Positions 1 through 10,760 of a DNA stretch of 64,000 bases are shown here, piece after piece. The translations under genes were made by a program, and so were the position numbers. Position 1 is the stretch's first letter; every line of letters starts with the position of its first letter. The stretch covers positions 1,178,001 to 1,242,000 of the forward strand of contig MQVO02000001.1 in the NCBI GenBank assembly GCA_001986395.2, written 5' to 3'. Source of the stretch: Irpex lacteus. Taxonomy: Eukaryota; Basidiomycota; Agaricomycetes; Polyporales; Irpicaceae. Below the pieces are notes generated by a model. It was not told where the DNA came from, did not search any database, and was given only the letters and a program-made list of their open reading frames with translations.

Positions 1-525
1 CTGAAACATGAGGCGACGGCCATTAGTAGCACCACACAGTAGATATTTACGGTCGGTGGGCTCCGAGTCCGACTCTACTAAGTCCCCATGTGTTTTTGTG
101 GCGCTTCGACTCTGTTGTAATGACCCTGGAAAAGTTCAAAATTGCCACTGTCAAGAATTGTTTCCATGATTTCATCTAGTATCTGCCAGTAGCAGTGAGC
201 GGGGCTACGAAACAGTTTTGAGTCAGTCTGTGGAACGATTGCTATGTACGTTATGTGAGAGCCATGGTACCCCATCCGTGCCCGATGTAGAATAAAGCCT
301 GAGTCATAGCATTTTCTTATACACGGTCACAATACTACTTCTACCTATCATGAGAAGAAACTTAGTTACCATCTTTTTCGCAGTAGTGCTTCAACCATAC
401 ATCAACGCTTAACGCTTCCTCGTTGTGCCAGTGTACAATAATTATGATGACGAGGGAGGAGTCCCGCGGTGGATGATAATAGCAGTCTGCGAGCTTTGCA
501 GTAATTGCTCTACAAGTAACGCACA
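1..525. other. Left-edge interval, no supported gene
   Basis: This stretch lies downstream of the CoA-ligase stop codon and runs to the window edge. A short minus-strand reading frame at 78-275 could be the last exon of a gene lying outside the window, but it matches no family I recognise and has no supporting splice partner here. I call nothing in it. Confidence 0.4.
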
Positions 526-2643
526 TCATAATTTTGTCCGAATAGTAGTGTCTCGGCGCAAATGCTGGTCTTGCAATACCCGCCGAAGAACCTTGCCGGT
601 CGGTGACTTGGGAATCTATGGCATATGAACTAATCAGCCTCATTGAAGGTGAATACATGATGTGGTTTCGTCCTACATGATCCACTACTTCATAACCTCC
701 TCTTAGCCACTTGTATTTGCTTAGTGTCTTCTTTGTCCACATATCCAGTTCTTCTATCACGTCTCTTTCTCCGCGAGCCTTGCCGGTCTGGCTGAGTACT
801 ATCCATGCTCGAGGGACTTTCTCGTCCCCTGTGCGCCCGCCGGGAACGCCGGCTACGCAAACGTCGCTGATGAGATTTTCAGGATGTGCGAGCAGCGCAG
901 CTTCGAGCTCGGTCGGAGAGACTTGCATTCCTGAAACTTTCAGTGTGTCCTTCTCTCGGTCTACAAAGCTGCTCGGATTAAAATTAAATTGCACATGTTA
1001 AATAAGTGACATTGAGAGAGAAAGTATACTCGACTTACAAAAGTAGCCCTTCCCTATCAATCTTGAAGTGATCACCGGTTCGTAGCCATCCGTCCACAAA
1101 CGTCTCATATGTGGCTTCCGAATTGTTCCAATAACCAAGGGCAACATTTCCTCCACGAACCCATAACTCTCCGGATTCGTCATAATCAGCATCTGAGCCA
1201 TCAGCGCGCATAATCCTCCCTTCCATCCCAGGTATCATTATTCCTGCACTGCCGTCCTTCGCTGTGATACCACCAACAGTGCCATCCAATGGGCGGCGAA
1301 TTGCCCCCATAGTTTGTTCCGACATCCCGTAACCTATAGCGATTGATGTACACATATGTTAAGATGGTGAAGTAATCTGATGTGAACACTACCTTCGGAC
1401 ATGAAAGGGGCATTCTTGATGTGCTTCATGAGCCCCCGTGAGAGCGAGGGTGGCAGATAAGCTGCACCGCTAGCAACTAGCGCTACCGAGCTCCAATCGG
1501 TCATAGCCGTGAGCGGATGTTCTAGGAGTTGGTGGATTGCTGAAGGGATGAGTGCAAGCATGTTGACGCGATATCTGCATTGGCTTAGTCCTGGGTATGT
1601 TCGTGGCGCGAGATATCACTCACCTTGGTATGGCGTTGAGTACAAGTTCAATGTCCCATTTCGGGACAATCACGAAAGTCATTGGGTCAGTGAAAAACCT
1701 GAAGCAGATCATGTGCAGACCGTATGAATGGTAGAAGGGTAGGAACACAAGATGAACCGGTGCAACTGCACGGCGGACGGGCTGTGATATGTATTGTCAG
1801 GACCAGAAATCAATCAAAACCGTATCGAATACCTGGATAAATTTGAGCTCTTCATCTTGGATGACTGCTTGCGAGTACAGTACGGACCAGAGGTTTCCGT
1901 GCGAAATCATAACGGCTTCAAATACACCGTGTTAGTTAACGAGCTCTGATATGAACGGTAAATAATTTGCCTTTGGGAGGGCCCGAAGTTCCGCTCGAGA
2001 ATACCAAGTATGCAAGCGTGTTTCGACTAGCCTGCTTAGTGCGGACCTTAGTGACGGCAGAGTACTTGATATTGTCCAAGAGTTCCTGAAAACTCTTCCT
2101 GCCTTCAACGTTGCCATCAAGCACGTATATATCATCTTCAGAGATTCCGATGTCCTTGCAGACTGCCAGTGCTTTCGGAATAAGTGAGGATTGCACAAAC
2201 AATTTCGTCGGCTGACACACGCGCATGGCGTGCCTCAGCTCAAACTCGGTGCTATGAGCGGAGAAGAGAATCGCTGGTATCGTGACGATGAACAGAGAGT
2301 GCAGAAGAGCAACATAGTTCTGTGTGCAACTAATGGAGTCAGTTGACGCTGAAGGGGGCGTTAATTTACTGACCATGCTGTTATGGCTATATATGCCGAC
2401 CATGTCGCGCTTCTGTGCGCTGATACCAAGGCCCCCAATGGAAATAGGAGCTGCAAGGGCTGTCGCACCGTCTCGGATGAGTTCCTTGAACTCATAGAAT
2501 GTTCGCTTGCGACCTGTGGCAATATCTACGTGCAAGTCGTAGTCTGGTACGGGCAGTCCCGTCGGTGCGTTGAACATAAGTTCGTGAATATTAGCATCCG
2601 GTACTGGTGGAGGGAGTGGATATCTTGAGGTAAAGTAGACCAT
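526..2643 (-). CDS. AMP-forming acyl/aryl-CoA ligase (4-coumarate-CoA ligase-like)
   Basis: Member of the ANL adenylating superfamily, which activates a carboxylic acid with ATP and loads it onto CoA. The start MVYFTSRYPLPPPVPD and all core motifs are visible across about eight exons: the phosphate loop YLVFSSGTSGPPKA followed by VMISHGN, YGMSEQT, GELWVRGGNVALGYW, WLRTGD, the hinge FVDREKDTLKVSGMQVSPTE, and the catalytic-lysine motif PKSPTGKVLRR near the C-terminus. The last exon is short and ends at 526. The phosphate-loop exon joins the next one through a GC-AG intron (1916-1970), which restores the family sequence PKAVMISHGN. No break is seen, so the enzyme is probably functional. The next gene on the same strand is a UbiA prenyltransferase, so an aromatic or phenylpropanoid-type acid is a reasonable guess for substrate, but the sequence does not fix it. 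Confidence 0.9.
1916..1970 (-). other. GC-AG intron in the CoA-ligase gene
   Basis: On the minus strand the exon ends CCCAAAG and the intron begins GCAAAT and ends TTTGAAG, a 55-nt intron. Joining the flanks gives GPPKA-VMISHGN, the expected continuation of the adenylation-domain phosphate loop. No GT donor nearby gives this reading. GC donors are a minor class of U2 introns. Confidence 0.75.
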
Positions 2644-3286
2644 GGTGAAGTGTGAGGGGAAAAGAGGAGTTGATCGAACTTGGGGAAAAACGAAGTGCTC
2701 AGCGAGTCGCTATAATGGTACAATGGGAAATTTAAGCGCATCTCCGTTGTTTCAACAGCCTCAATGCCATAACATCGATCCGTGCTGAGTCCCATGTATC
2801 AGGACATGCATCCGATGGTGGGCCGATGATGCCCACTTCGGAGGTAGACAGAGCCTCGCCGAAAGCTTTGGTTTGACTTCGATACTCAATGAGTGCCTGC
2901 TTCTGCCCATGATACTGGGAATTTACTCACATAAGGTCTTCTACGTGTGTTATGATTGATCAGCATCACTAGCATCATGTTGGCGGGATCTTTATGGACG
3001 AGGGACTGGGAGGTGATATATGATGCATCAGGTACTTGAAGACTCCGAAGAGGCCACAATAGACGCTTATCTCATAGGAAAAGTCTACGCGCGCAGGCCT
3101 AACAAGCATAAACACATGTGGATGGGCTATTGGAACTCATCGGAGTACTCAGTACTCAGTACTCAGTATCCATCGCCGACGATCATTCGCTGCACACGTA
3201 TTCTACCAACACAATATACTTCCCGCAGATGGGGATATCGGTTTATCACTAGCGACATATCGAAGCGGGAAAGTCCACCCCACCAT
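2644..3286. other. Intergenic, with a short AGTACTC tandem repeat
   Basis: This is the upstream region of the CoA ligase and the 3' flank of the UbiA gene. I see no coding exon. A 7-bp unit AGTACTC is repeated three times, plus a partial fourth copy, from 3144 to about 3170. The longer plus-strand reading frame here lacks any family signature. Confidence 0.5.
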
Positions 3287-4599
3287 TCAGAAACGAGAAC
3301 GAACTATGCAGTCTCCAAGTGCCCCTGCCCATATGAAAACGTTTATACGATTACTGAATACCTGTGCGTGCGGATTAGGTTGGTTCATTCACATACGTTT
3401 CTGACTCTGCACACAACTCACCGTAAGTGCCTTTCCACACTGCTGTTTATTGGTAAAGTCTGTTGTGTATAGTTGCTGGGCGAAGGTCGATGCAACACCA
3501 CCCACGCTGAGCAGAAAGTAGCAGTACCGCTGTCCATTAGAGAGCCCTGCGATAAATAGGCTGGTCACGACAACTGCTGCGAGAGCGGATAACGCGGTAC
3601 GCAATCGAGCTCCAAAATAGACTGCTGACGACTTTACTCCAACTTGAACATCGTCGGAGCTGTCCTGGCAAGCGTATATTGTATCGAGGATGAAAGTAGA
3701 GCTTGGAGTGTTATATATCTGTTAAGTATCATTCATACCTTTAACTTGATGGAGCGAACTTACCAGCCAAACGCAACGCAGAGCATTACCAACGTAACCT
3801 CATCATACAACCCATTCTCATACAGCCCACCCGTGACAGACATCCATGCAATTGGGATAGGCCAAGCTATAGTCGCACCTGTAACGCGAGTGATTGGCCA
3901 ATCTAAGGGAGACGTATGATTGGACGTGTGCATACCGAGACATAACTGTGGTAGGTCAATCCAGCGCTTCATGAGTGGATACGGCACATCGAAGGTCACC
4001 AATCCGGCGAGACCAAACAGAAGCCTAATGACAGCAAGTTGTGAGTCTGCGTTTGATTCTCTGGTAAGAAATGACTGACAAGTTGGTACTACCAGCGGCT
4101 GTCTTGAGCAACCACACGCACAACAGAAGTAATCCGGACAGAAGCCAGAGTGCGACTTGCAGCGAAGTCTTACCGGAGGCGAGGGGTCGATTTTTCGTGC
4201 GTTCTATCTTAAATTCAGCACATGTGCAGCATGCTATCGCAACTTGGCTTACCCACTAGACGGTCAATATCGCGATCGCATATATCATTCCATACACAGG
4301 ATGCGCAGTGTCGAACAAAAATGAAGAGCCACCATATACCTGCTTTGACATAAATTGCATGCAGCGACTCGGATTGTACAGGGGCTCTCTGAGCAGCCAT
4401 GAACATGCCCAAAGCTGAGTGTTTACAAATAAGAGCCTGAGGCTTGGCCATCGTGATACGATGCTTTTGTCGGAAACTCACCTAGGGAGGTGAAAGGGAG
4501 TTTCGTTCCTACAGGGAAATGGTGCAGTCTCATGAGGAAGAAGAGCTGCCCCCAGATGGACTCCGGTCTGTCTTGATTGTGTTCTTCTTTGTTCGGCAT
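3287..4599 (-). CDS. UbiA-family aromatic prenyltransferase
   Basis: Integral-membrane prenyltransferase of the UbiA/COQ2 superfamily, which transfers a polyprenyl diphosphate to an aromatic acceptor. The start is MPNKEEHNQDRPESIWG, followed by FFLMRLHHFPVGTKLPF. The first aspartate-rich motif is CVWNDICDRDID, continuing across an intron into ERTKNRPLASGKTSLQ. The second is TIYACQDSSDDVQVGVKSSA, split by an intron from the transmembrane stretch before it. The C-terminus LSVGGVASTFAQQLYTTDF followed by VFSNRINVFIWAGALGD is also typical. Six or seven exons join cleanly and both Mg-diphosphate-binding motifs are intact, so it is likely active. It could be COQ2 itself, but the location beside a CoA ligase and several methyltransferases favours secondary metabolism; UbiA enzymes make meroterpenoids in basidiomycetes. 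The first motif lies within ORF positions 4215-4481. Confidence 0.92.
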
Positions 4600-6840
4600 C
4601 TTCAGGGTATTGTGGTCATCGATAGAGGTTCAGAATTAAAAGGCACTGCTGCTGACTCTTATAGCGCCAGAGACAGTATGCATATTGCATCACGGCCGCC
4701 TCGTCTCGCTAAAACCATTTCAAGACGCCGTCCCATAGATGTTCGCGCTTGTCGGAATCAATAAGTACGAATGCACGCAGTGCTGCCGCGACGTTGGTTT
4801 CTCACATCCTGCCAGTAGTTCAATGCTGTTAGAGCGTTAGTCTGATGCATGGGGAGTGTCTCTCCGCGGCTTGAATGGTGAGAGCGTTGATAGACGAGCC
4901 GCCCAATCAAATGTTTTATTTGGGAGTTCAAGAACCAAAGTCAAACATTATCGAAGCCGTGAGAGGAAACCAATCTAACGGATACGCGTCTTCATTTTCA
5001 CATCACCTTCTGCAATTGACCAACTTGCAGTACAAGTGTTCCTAGATGTCAGGTAAGATTGCAGCCCAGACGGTGTCTTGCGCGCGCGTTTGGGTGATAG
5101 TTCTCACCTGATGATCACTGAGCAGTGATTAATTGACTATCAAATGTATTGAAGACCCCTCAAGTGCGGGCGGCGAGAACATACGGACCGTTATCATTTA
5201 AAGCAACAACGTACAGGGGCCTCTAAGGTAAGCATAACGGACAAAATTGCAGCTCTCGGTATCATAAACTGTCAGCACTTGGGCCCTCAGGAAAGCGCGC
5301 CATGCTTCCTTGCCTTCGGTACACCCAGCATTTTGGGGCCCTTTCTGCGACATCGCCTAAGATGGCACGGCTGCGTGGAAGCCTCAGTACTGTCTCAAGT
5401 TAGCTGTTTTGACGTACGTCGTGACAATAGTAGCGGCAGCATGTGAAGCAGGATCAGAACCAGGATCATGCTGCTGAATTGCAATTCGTACAGCCTGAGA
5501 CTCGTAGCCCTAAGATCTGAAAGATCATCGGAGTCGCGGTCCCCATTTGCTTCCGGCGAGTCTATCCATTCTTCAAGTTGTCATCCCGTGTCATCCATTC
5601 GATGTAAGAGTCCTAAAATCAGCAGTCGCGAGAGAAATACTCACAGACGTACTTACGCGACTGCTATCGGATGGTCAGTAAGCTGAGCTTGCGTCTTCGG
5701 CAACTGCGGTCGGTCACTGGTATCCCATCCCTTTTGTGTATTCGCTTGCGTGTATGTCGAACAGAAGGGGAAATCGTGATGCAAATTCGGCTGCAACAAA
5801 TTAGAGGTTTCACGATTGGCCAGTCACTTTAGTACTACATATTTACACTGGCAGACTAATTACAGTAAGTAAGTACTTACGTATATATTCTCAACCTATC
5901 TTTGCATTATTTGATTGAGGATACCTCAATCAATATAATCAATATATCGTACTTTAATCACATTATATATCTTGTCATAGCGTATTAGCGTGATCTATTT
6001 ACTCCCAAGACGATATTGATATGATTCGGAAGTTGGTGTAGTATTGATAGACTTGCCTATTAAGGCAGCTATAAGGCGCCGAGTTCGGTCATTTGCTTAC
6101 GTAATTACTACGCGTACGTGTGAAGTATTTTTTTGCGTGTAGGCGCTTACTTGCCAGTGAGTGCTTGCTCATCGATGCGCTCATCCACCATTCTCAAGTT
6201 CAAGCATCCTTACAAGTATGTCTCATGTGCGACCCTGACCCAGGTATTTATACATACTCTTCAAAGCCGGGTCAAATGCTTCCTCTAGATGCGCTCCATC
6301 TACAATTCTACATAAGTAACGCCTACGAGCGGCACGCCGGATGCAACCAGTATCAATCGCCAGCCTAGCCAGTAGATGATCTGACTCCTGCCTGGGCGAA
6401 TGTCGAAGCCCGGGGAACAGCACGGCGCCATGTCCCCAATGGTTGAGTGCCATACGGCTATATACGGTGCCGTTCATCAGCTTCCGTATCTACCAAGGAC
6501 GGGCAATACAGGTTCGTAATACCAGTCCCAGATTAGGTCACTATGCGTATGAAATTTACTTTGCCTACTACTATGTCAGGAGGCATCTATCCCGGTGTAG
6601 CCTTCCATGACGCTTTGTTGAGTCGCTTGCCCGAGACTCTGACGACGTTCAATCGCCGCAACACGGGATGCTGATCTATTTTGACTTGAAGCACAACTGT
6701 CTATCATCTCAGTTGCCACCGTAACAATGCTCGTTGTTCCTTCTTTTGGCTCTTGAAGTTGCGTTTGTTATAAGTAGACCACGCAGACCGAGCCCCGCTT
6801 GCTCTGCCTTAATCACCATCACAGTTCAAGCCACACCAAT
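4600..6840. other. Gene-free interval between UbiA and the seven-helix gene
   Basis: About 2.2 kb holding the upstream sequences of two divergent genes. Reading frames are short and match no family. The stretch around 5880-6000 is AT-rich and contains a perfect hairpin-forming inverted repeat, listed separately. I see no gene here. Confidence 0.5.
5911..5933. repeat. Perfect 10-bp inverted repeat with 3-nt loop
   Basis: TTGATTGAGG, then ATA, then CCTCAATCAA. The two arms are exact reverse complements. It sits in AT-rich non-coding DNA between divergent genes. It could be a transcription-factor dyad, a remnant of a transposon end, or chance. Confidence 0.7.
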
Positions 6841-8356
6841 GCACGACCTTAGTATACGCGCAGCTATCCTGCTCACGCTATGGTTCGTCGCCTTGCTTTA
6901 TGGTATGCCTGTTCTTCATGTTGTTCTGCTCTGGTCGAAAAGAAGGGTCATCTCTCTAGGAATGTTGTGAGTACTCTCCGTGTGTTGCATTGTCTACCTA
7001 ATACTTATGTCTTTTATGCAGATTGGTTGTTACAATTTTCTATCTTCGGCTCGCTTTTCTGCAAGGCTTTAAAGGGCGTTCGGATTGGTCCGTAGTTGGT
7101 TTTGAGCAATTATACGCTATGCTGATAGTTATCGACAGGATTATGTGCGGGATTGTGGTGTTTCAGCTACTTACAGCTGGGGCGCATAGCGGTCTCGTAC
7201 TACAACAAGCCCTATATGGCTTTCAATCAGCACCAATTCCAGAGCTATACTGGGCGGACCAAGGCCAGCCTACACATCTCGCCCAGACTGCGTTATACTT
7301 GGTTAATGTTCGTCATAAAATTGCTCTCGAACTCTCAGCGTTTGGTCTGACAATGCTCAATAGAATCTCATTGCGGATAGCATTCTGGCATGTCAATATC
7401 ATACTTATGTTGATCCAGAACCTGCTGACAGTTGCTTAGGTGTGGCGGCTCTACGTTGTATACGATAAAAATAAGCTTATTCTGATTCCATATGTACGCT
7501 TTCTTTCGTCTAAATTCTTGCTGAAGCTCAAAACTAAGAATGATAGGGTGTGCTTATGTCAAGCTCGACTGGTATGGTGTTGCCACATCTACCACAGTGT
7601 ATTCGCCCTAACATCATCATTCCCTTAGTTGCTTCTATAGGAATGCTGTATACCTTGGCACAAGGGCACAGTCTCGCAAAGCTATTCGCGGATGCCTTAA
7701 CGGGATGGAGCGACACATCCTGGGCATTATCGATTACTACTCAACTGTCCGCTTCGTGCCTTATTGCACTCCGCATCTGGACCGTACAAAACAGATCGCT
7801 CTTGGCACGATCAAGAGCGGCTTCGAGATGTATGCCGATAATATGGATGATATTGGAGTCTGGAGCTATTTTGAGCTTTGCAACCGTCATATTGCTCGCA
7901 TTATATACCAGACATGCAGTTGCGGGTGGAGTTTTGGTAGGAATATGTGGTCAGCTTGTGGTAGGTCCGTTCGCTGAATGAAGATTGATAGACTGACCTT
8001 GAAACCTGCAGTCGCTTGTTCCGACGTCTATCTTACTCAGGGTGTCATTGAGCAGAGTAGCTTTCGGCGAAAGCTCTGATTTAATATCACTTTGCGCTGT
8101 AGTCAATTCCCATGACGATGGCGAGAGTATGTTGAACACAACGAGCCGATACAATACTGCAGTACATATACAACAATCTACCATCGTACGGCAAGATCCC
8201 GAAGTTTACTATCTTAGGGAGCAGGTTAGTAGATTGAAGATCACAATGACTCGTGCAACCTGCTACGTAGAGCTCATGCCATTTCAGTACCATGCATATC
8301 AGAGAGAAGGCCGTCTGATGATCCTCAGTGATCAAAGGAGCTGTACGGAACCCTGA
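6841..8356 (+). CDS. Basidiomycete seven-transmembrane protein
   Basis: Multi-exon membrane protein of the large basidiomycete family with conserved helices and a cytosolic tail. The start is MHDLSIRAAILLTLWFVALLYG. Family landmarks are ELYWADQGQPTHLAQTALYL, then DSILVWRLYVVYDKNK, then IIIPLVASIGMLYTLAQG, and a late helix reading QLVSLVPTSILLRVSLSR after an intron. The hydrophilic tail (about 90 residues from 8060) ends at 8356. Landmark two is reached only if the intron before GTGTGGCGG (7440) starts at a GC dinucleotide at 7388, giving NNLIADSILVWRLYVV. The biochemical role of this family is not established. Exon limits around 7020-7330 are uncertain. Confidence 0.7.
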
Positions 8357-8616
8357 CCCAAGTACGTGTCCTACACCGCGAGAAAACGAGGATCTTAACT
8401 GATATATGTACTACCGACAATTCATGGGTTAAAAAAATATTACGATGAATATAACATAGATATCAAGCCCAGTATATGTACTAGGGACCCTCTCTGAGTT
8501 ATTTTAGTTTGTCCTTGTCACGATTGTAGCCTCACACTGGTTACTGTGGTTTATAGTAACTCAATCATGCGAGTTTAGCATGTGTTCGTTTGACCGTTAA
8601 GTTCTTCAAGTTCCAT

Positions 8617-9388
8617 CTACCATACATACGGAATTAACTTGAATGGCGTGTTCCTCCTCCACTCATCCCATTCTTTTCCGAACTCTCTCTGTAGCATCTT
8701 GTCCTCTCGCTCTACACGAGCCAAAAATGCCCACGAGAAACCAAATACCACCAAATTCCAGACTGTAGCAGCAACTGCCCCAGTCCATGTCTCCCAGTAA
8801 CCGCTTTCATACCACCACGATCCCCTTCCAAATTCAACTATAGACAGCGCAATCTCGTAAACCAGAATGGCTGCATAGCTTGGATGTCGCACGATCGCGT
8901 ATGGTCCGCTTGTGACCAATCTGTGATCTTTCTTGATTGCGAGTTTGAAGGTGAACATTGTGCCGAGCGCACGATAGCATGCAACGCGGACGAACGTGGT
9001 CGCTATCATCACCATGATAGCAATGGCGAACTCAGGTGTAATTCTGAGCGCATCCGAGTCGGCTTTGACAAGGATAAAGGGGCGCGCAAGATGAGGATAG
9101 AACTCTGATGCCATGATAGACATCGACTCGATGACCACCAAAATATGTAAGAGATACTAGAAAGTAGCGTCGGGATGAGTAACATATAGTGATGCAGCGC
9201 AGCGACAGACGCACCTGGTGGGTCATGGTCAATATTCGAAGGGAGGCCTCGACAATAACGACAGCCAAACTAGACTTCATCTCCTCTCGATGGGATGGTG
9301 GAGGGGTTGGAGCAGTAAGAAATATCTGCATGCATGCCGAGCTGCAGAGTAGCATTGGTATCTTGAAAATGTGCAGGATCTGGTACAT
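8617..9388 (-). CDS. ICMT-like membrane methyltransferase
   Basis: Two-exon gene encoding a small hydrophobic protein of the isoprenylcysteine carboxyl methyltransferase (ICMT)/phospholipid methyltransferase superfamily. The start is MYQILHIFKIPMLLCSSACM, ending exon 1 at LTMTHQ; exon 2 begins YLLHILVVIESMSIMASEF after an intron of about 55 nt. The signature DHRLVTSGPYAIVRHPSYA, near the middle of the second half, is the family's SAM- and substrate-binding motif, and the C-terminal FGKEWDEWRR agrees with it. In canonical ICMT the substrate is a prenylated cysteine; the family also contains methyltransferases of unknown target. It is shorter than housekeeping Ste14-type enzymes are generally annotated. 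The nearby UbiA gene makes a lipophilic acceptor an attractive but unproven substrate. Confidence 0.82.
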
Positions 9389-9839
9389 GATGGGATAAGT
9401 AGACAGCTGTCTGACGGTCCAATCTTTCCACTGAGTTCAAAGGTCTTTATAAGCGTTAATAGGCCCAGGAACAACACCGCTAAGTATCATGAACCAATAA
9501 ATGAGAGAAGCACCTATGAGTACTATATGATAGATGAATTCAGTCGACAGTCGAGTGGCTGAGCTACACTGATCACTTGTGCATCTACGAAGTCGTAATG
9601 AATGTCGTTGCGCGGAGTCCAGGAACGACTAGAGCGCAAGTTGGGCCCTTTTTGAGCGCGTCAATCCCACCGGCGTGAGATGTTCCTAACAAGAGGATAG
9701 GCGCGGTCCACGGCGTTATAACATGCTAGGTCAATACAGTATCCGCCTCCGAGCTGAAACGGTGTTGGAAGATGCAGTAAAGCACGGCACTATATGATCC
9801 TGCATCGGCAAACCGACCGTCGACTTCAGTCGTGACTCG
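9389..9839. other. Intergenic, no gene seen
   Basis: Upstream flank of the ICMT-like gene and downstream flank of the relic region. Only short frames without family features occur. Confidence 0.4.
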
Positions 9840-9849
9840 TGTTCGAAGT

Positions 9850-10035
9850 TGGCTCGGGTGTCACCAATGTAAACCTCTTGCCATCCTTGCCCTCCTTTCT
9901 GCAAGGTGTTGCCGATAAATCTTCCCATATACTATATCTCGAAGAGAACTCAGCCCAGGTGCGCCAAATGGATTTGCTAATGAATGGAGCGGGTTGCAAA
10001 TGACGGCGAGACCATCACGAACCACGGCGACGGGG
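9850..10035 (-). pseudogene. Broken partial copy of the 3' end of the 17.1-18.2 kb gene
   Basis: The minus strand reads VAVVRDGLAVICNPLHSLA then NPFGAPGLSSL, followed after a frame change by RFIGNTLQKGGQGWQEVY. The intact gene at 17093-18160 ends VTVVRDGLAVICDPLLLFA, RPFGVTGLSSL, then LAGDTVLKVAQGWQEVH. The match is clear over roughly 60 residues and is shifted in frame after GLSSL. The rest of that gene is absent here. The copy lies directly after the DUF6533-like relic, in the same orientation. Confidence 0.75.
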
Positions 10036-10039
10036 CGAC

Positions 10040-10760
10040 TTATGCCAAACTTGAAATGTACGGCCCACCCGCAAATAACAATTTGCGCTGCCAAAACACA
10101 TAAGAGGAAACCCAAAATGTACTTGTTTCCGAAGTACAGGGCGTAGACACGCAATATCATCGTGACTAGTCGCACATAAGTGAGGCCACTCATAGTTGGG
10201 ATACGTGCACTCACAATCTGCCACTGCGAGGATCATAAGATGGGACAATATAGACGAGTCAAAGTTACGGTGGACTAACCTGTTACTAAACACATCGTCG
10301 TCGCTCCAGCAAATTTCACATAGCGCCCGCATCTAGAAAGGTAGTGTAAGCTGGATAACAAGCTTATGGACTTCTCAGGCTTTTACACCTGCCGTGCAAA
10401 GTCTGTCAGTAATATGCATATCTGTCAATACCAGAGGACATACTGAGATTGGCCAATTTGTCTCATAAAATTCTAAGAAAGGCCATATTTAGCATGCTAA
10501 GGCGATCCTCTAAAAGTAAGATACTCACCAACTTGCAGGGTGATGAACTGGCAGTGAGTAATGCAGCGGTTAATTTAGAGCAGCAATGTTGCCAAGTTGA
10601 ATTTCTGTGTCCAAATCCTATCAACCTAAGAGCTATATGAGTACAAGTATTTGCCTGCTGGACTGCGTGTGCTGACCTCTTCAGGAAGAGTGAGCACTTC
10701 AGATACGTGTCAACAGGCCGGCATAGGGTGGTGCTGTTAGCATCGCTGAACTCACGAAGA
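10040..10760 (-). pseudogene. Relic of a DUF6533-type seven-helix gene
   Basis: Reading the minus strand from 10760 downwards, fragments characteristic of the basidiomycete DUF6533 membrane proteins appear in order: VLTLPEEV, then IWTQKFNLATLLL-INRCITH with an in-frame TAA after LLL, a short CGRYVKFAGATTMCLV segment, and LVTMILRVYALYFGNKYIL followed by GFLLCVLAAQIVICGWAV. The remaining helices and the tail are missing and the sequence passes into the relic of another gene. The family is common in basidiomycetes; its function is unknown. In-frame stop and truncation make it a pseudogene unless splicing avoids the stop. Confidence 0.6.

Noticed and set aside
78..275. Minus-strand 65-codon frame near the left edge
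   Set aside because: Too short, no family similarity seen and no splice partner inside the window; may be an exon of a neighbour outside.
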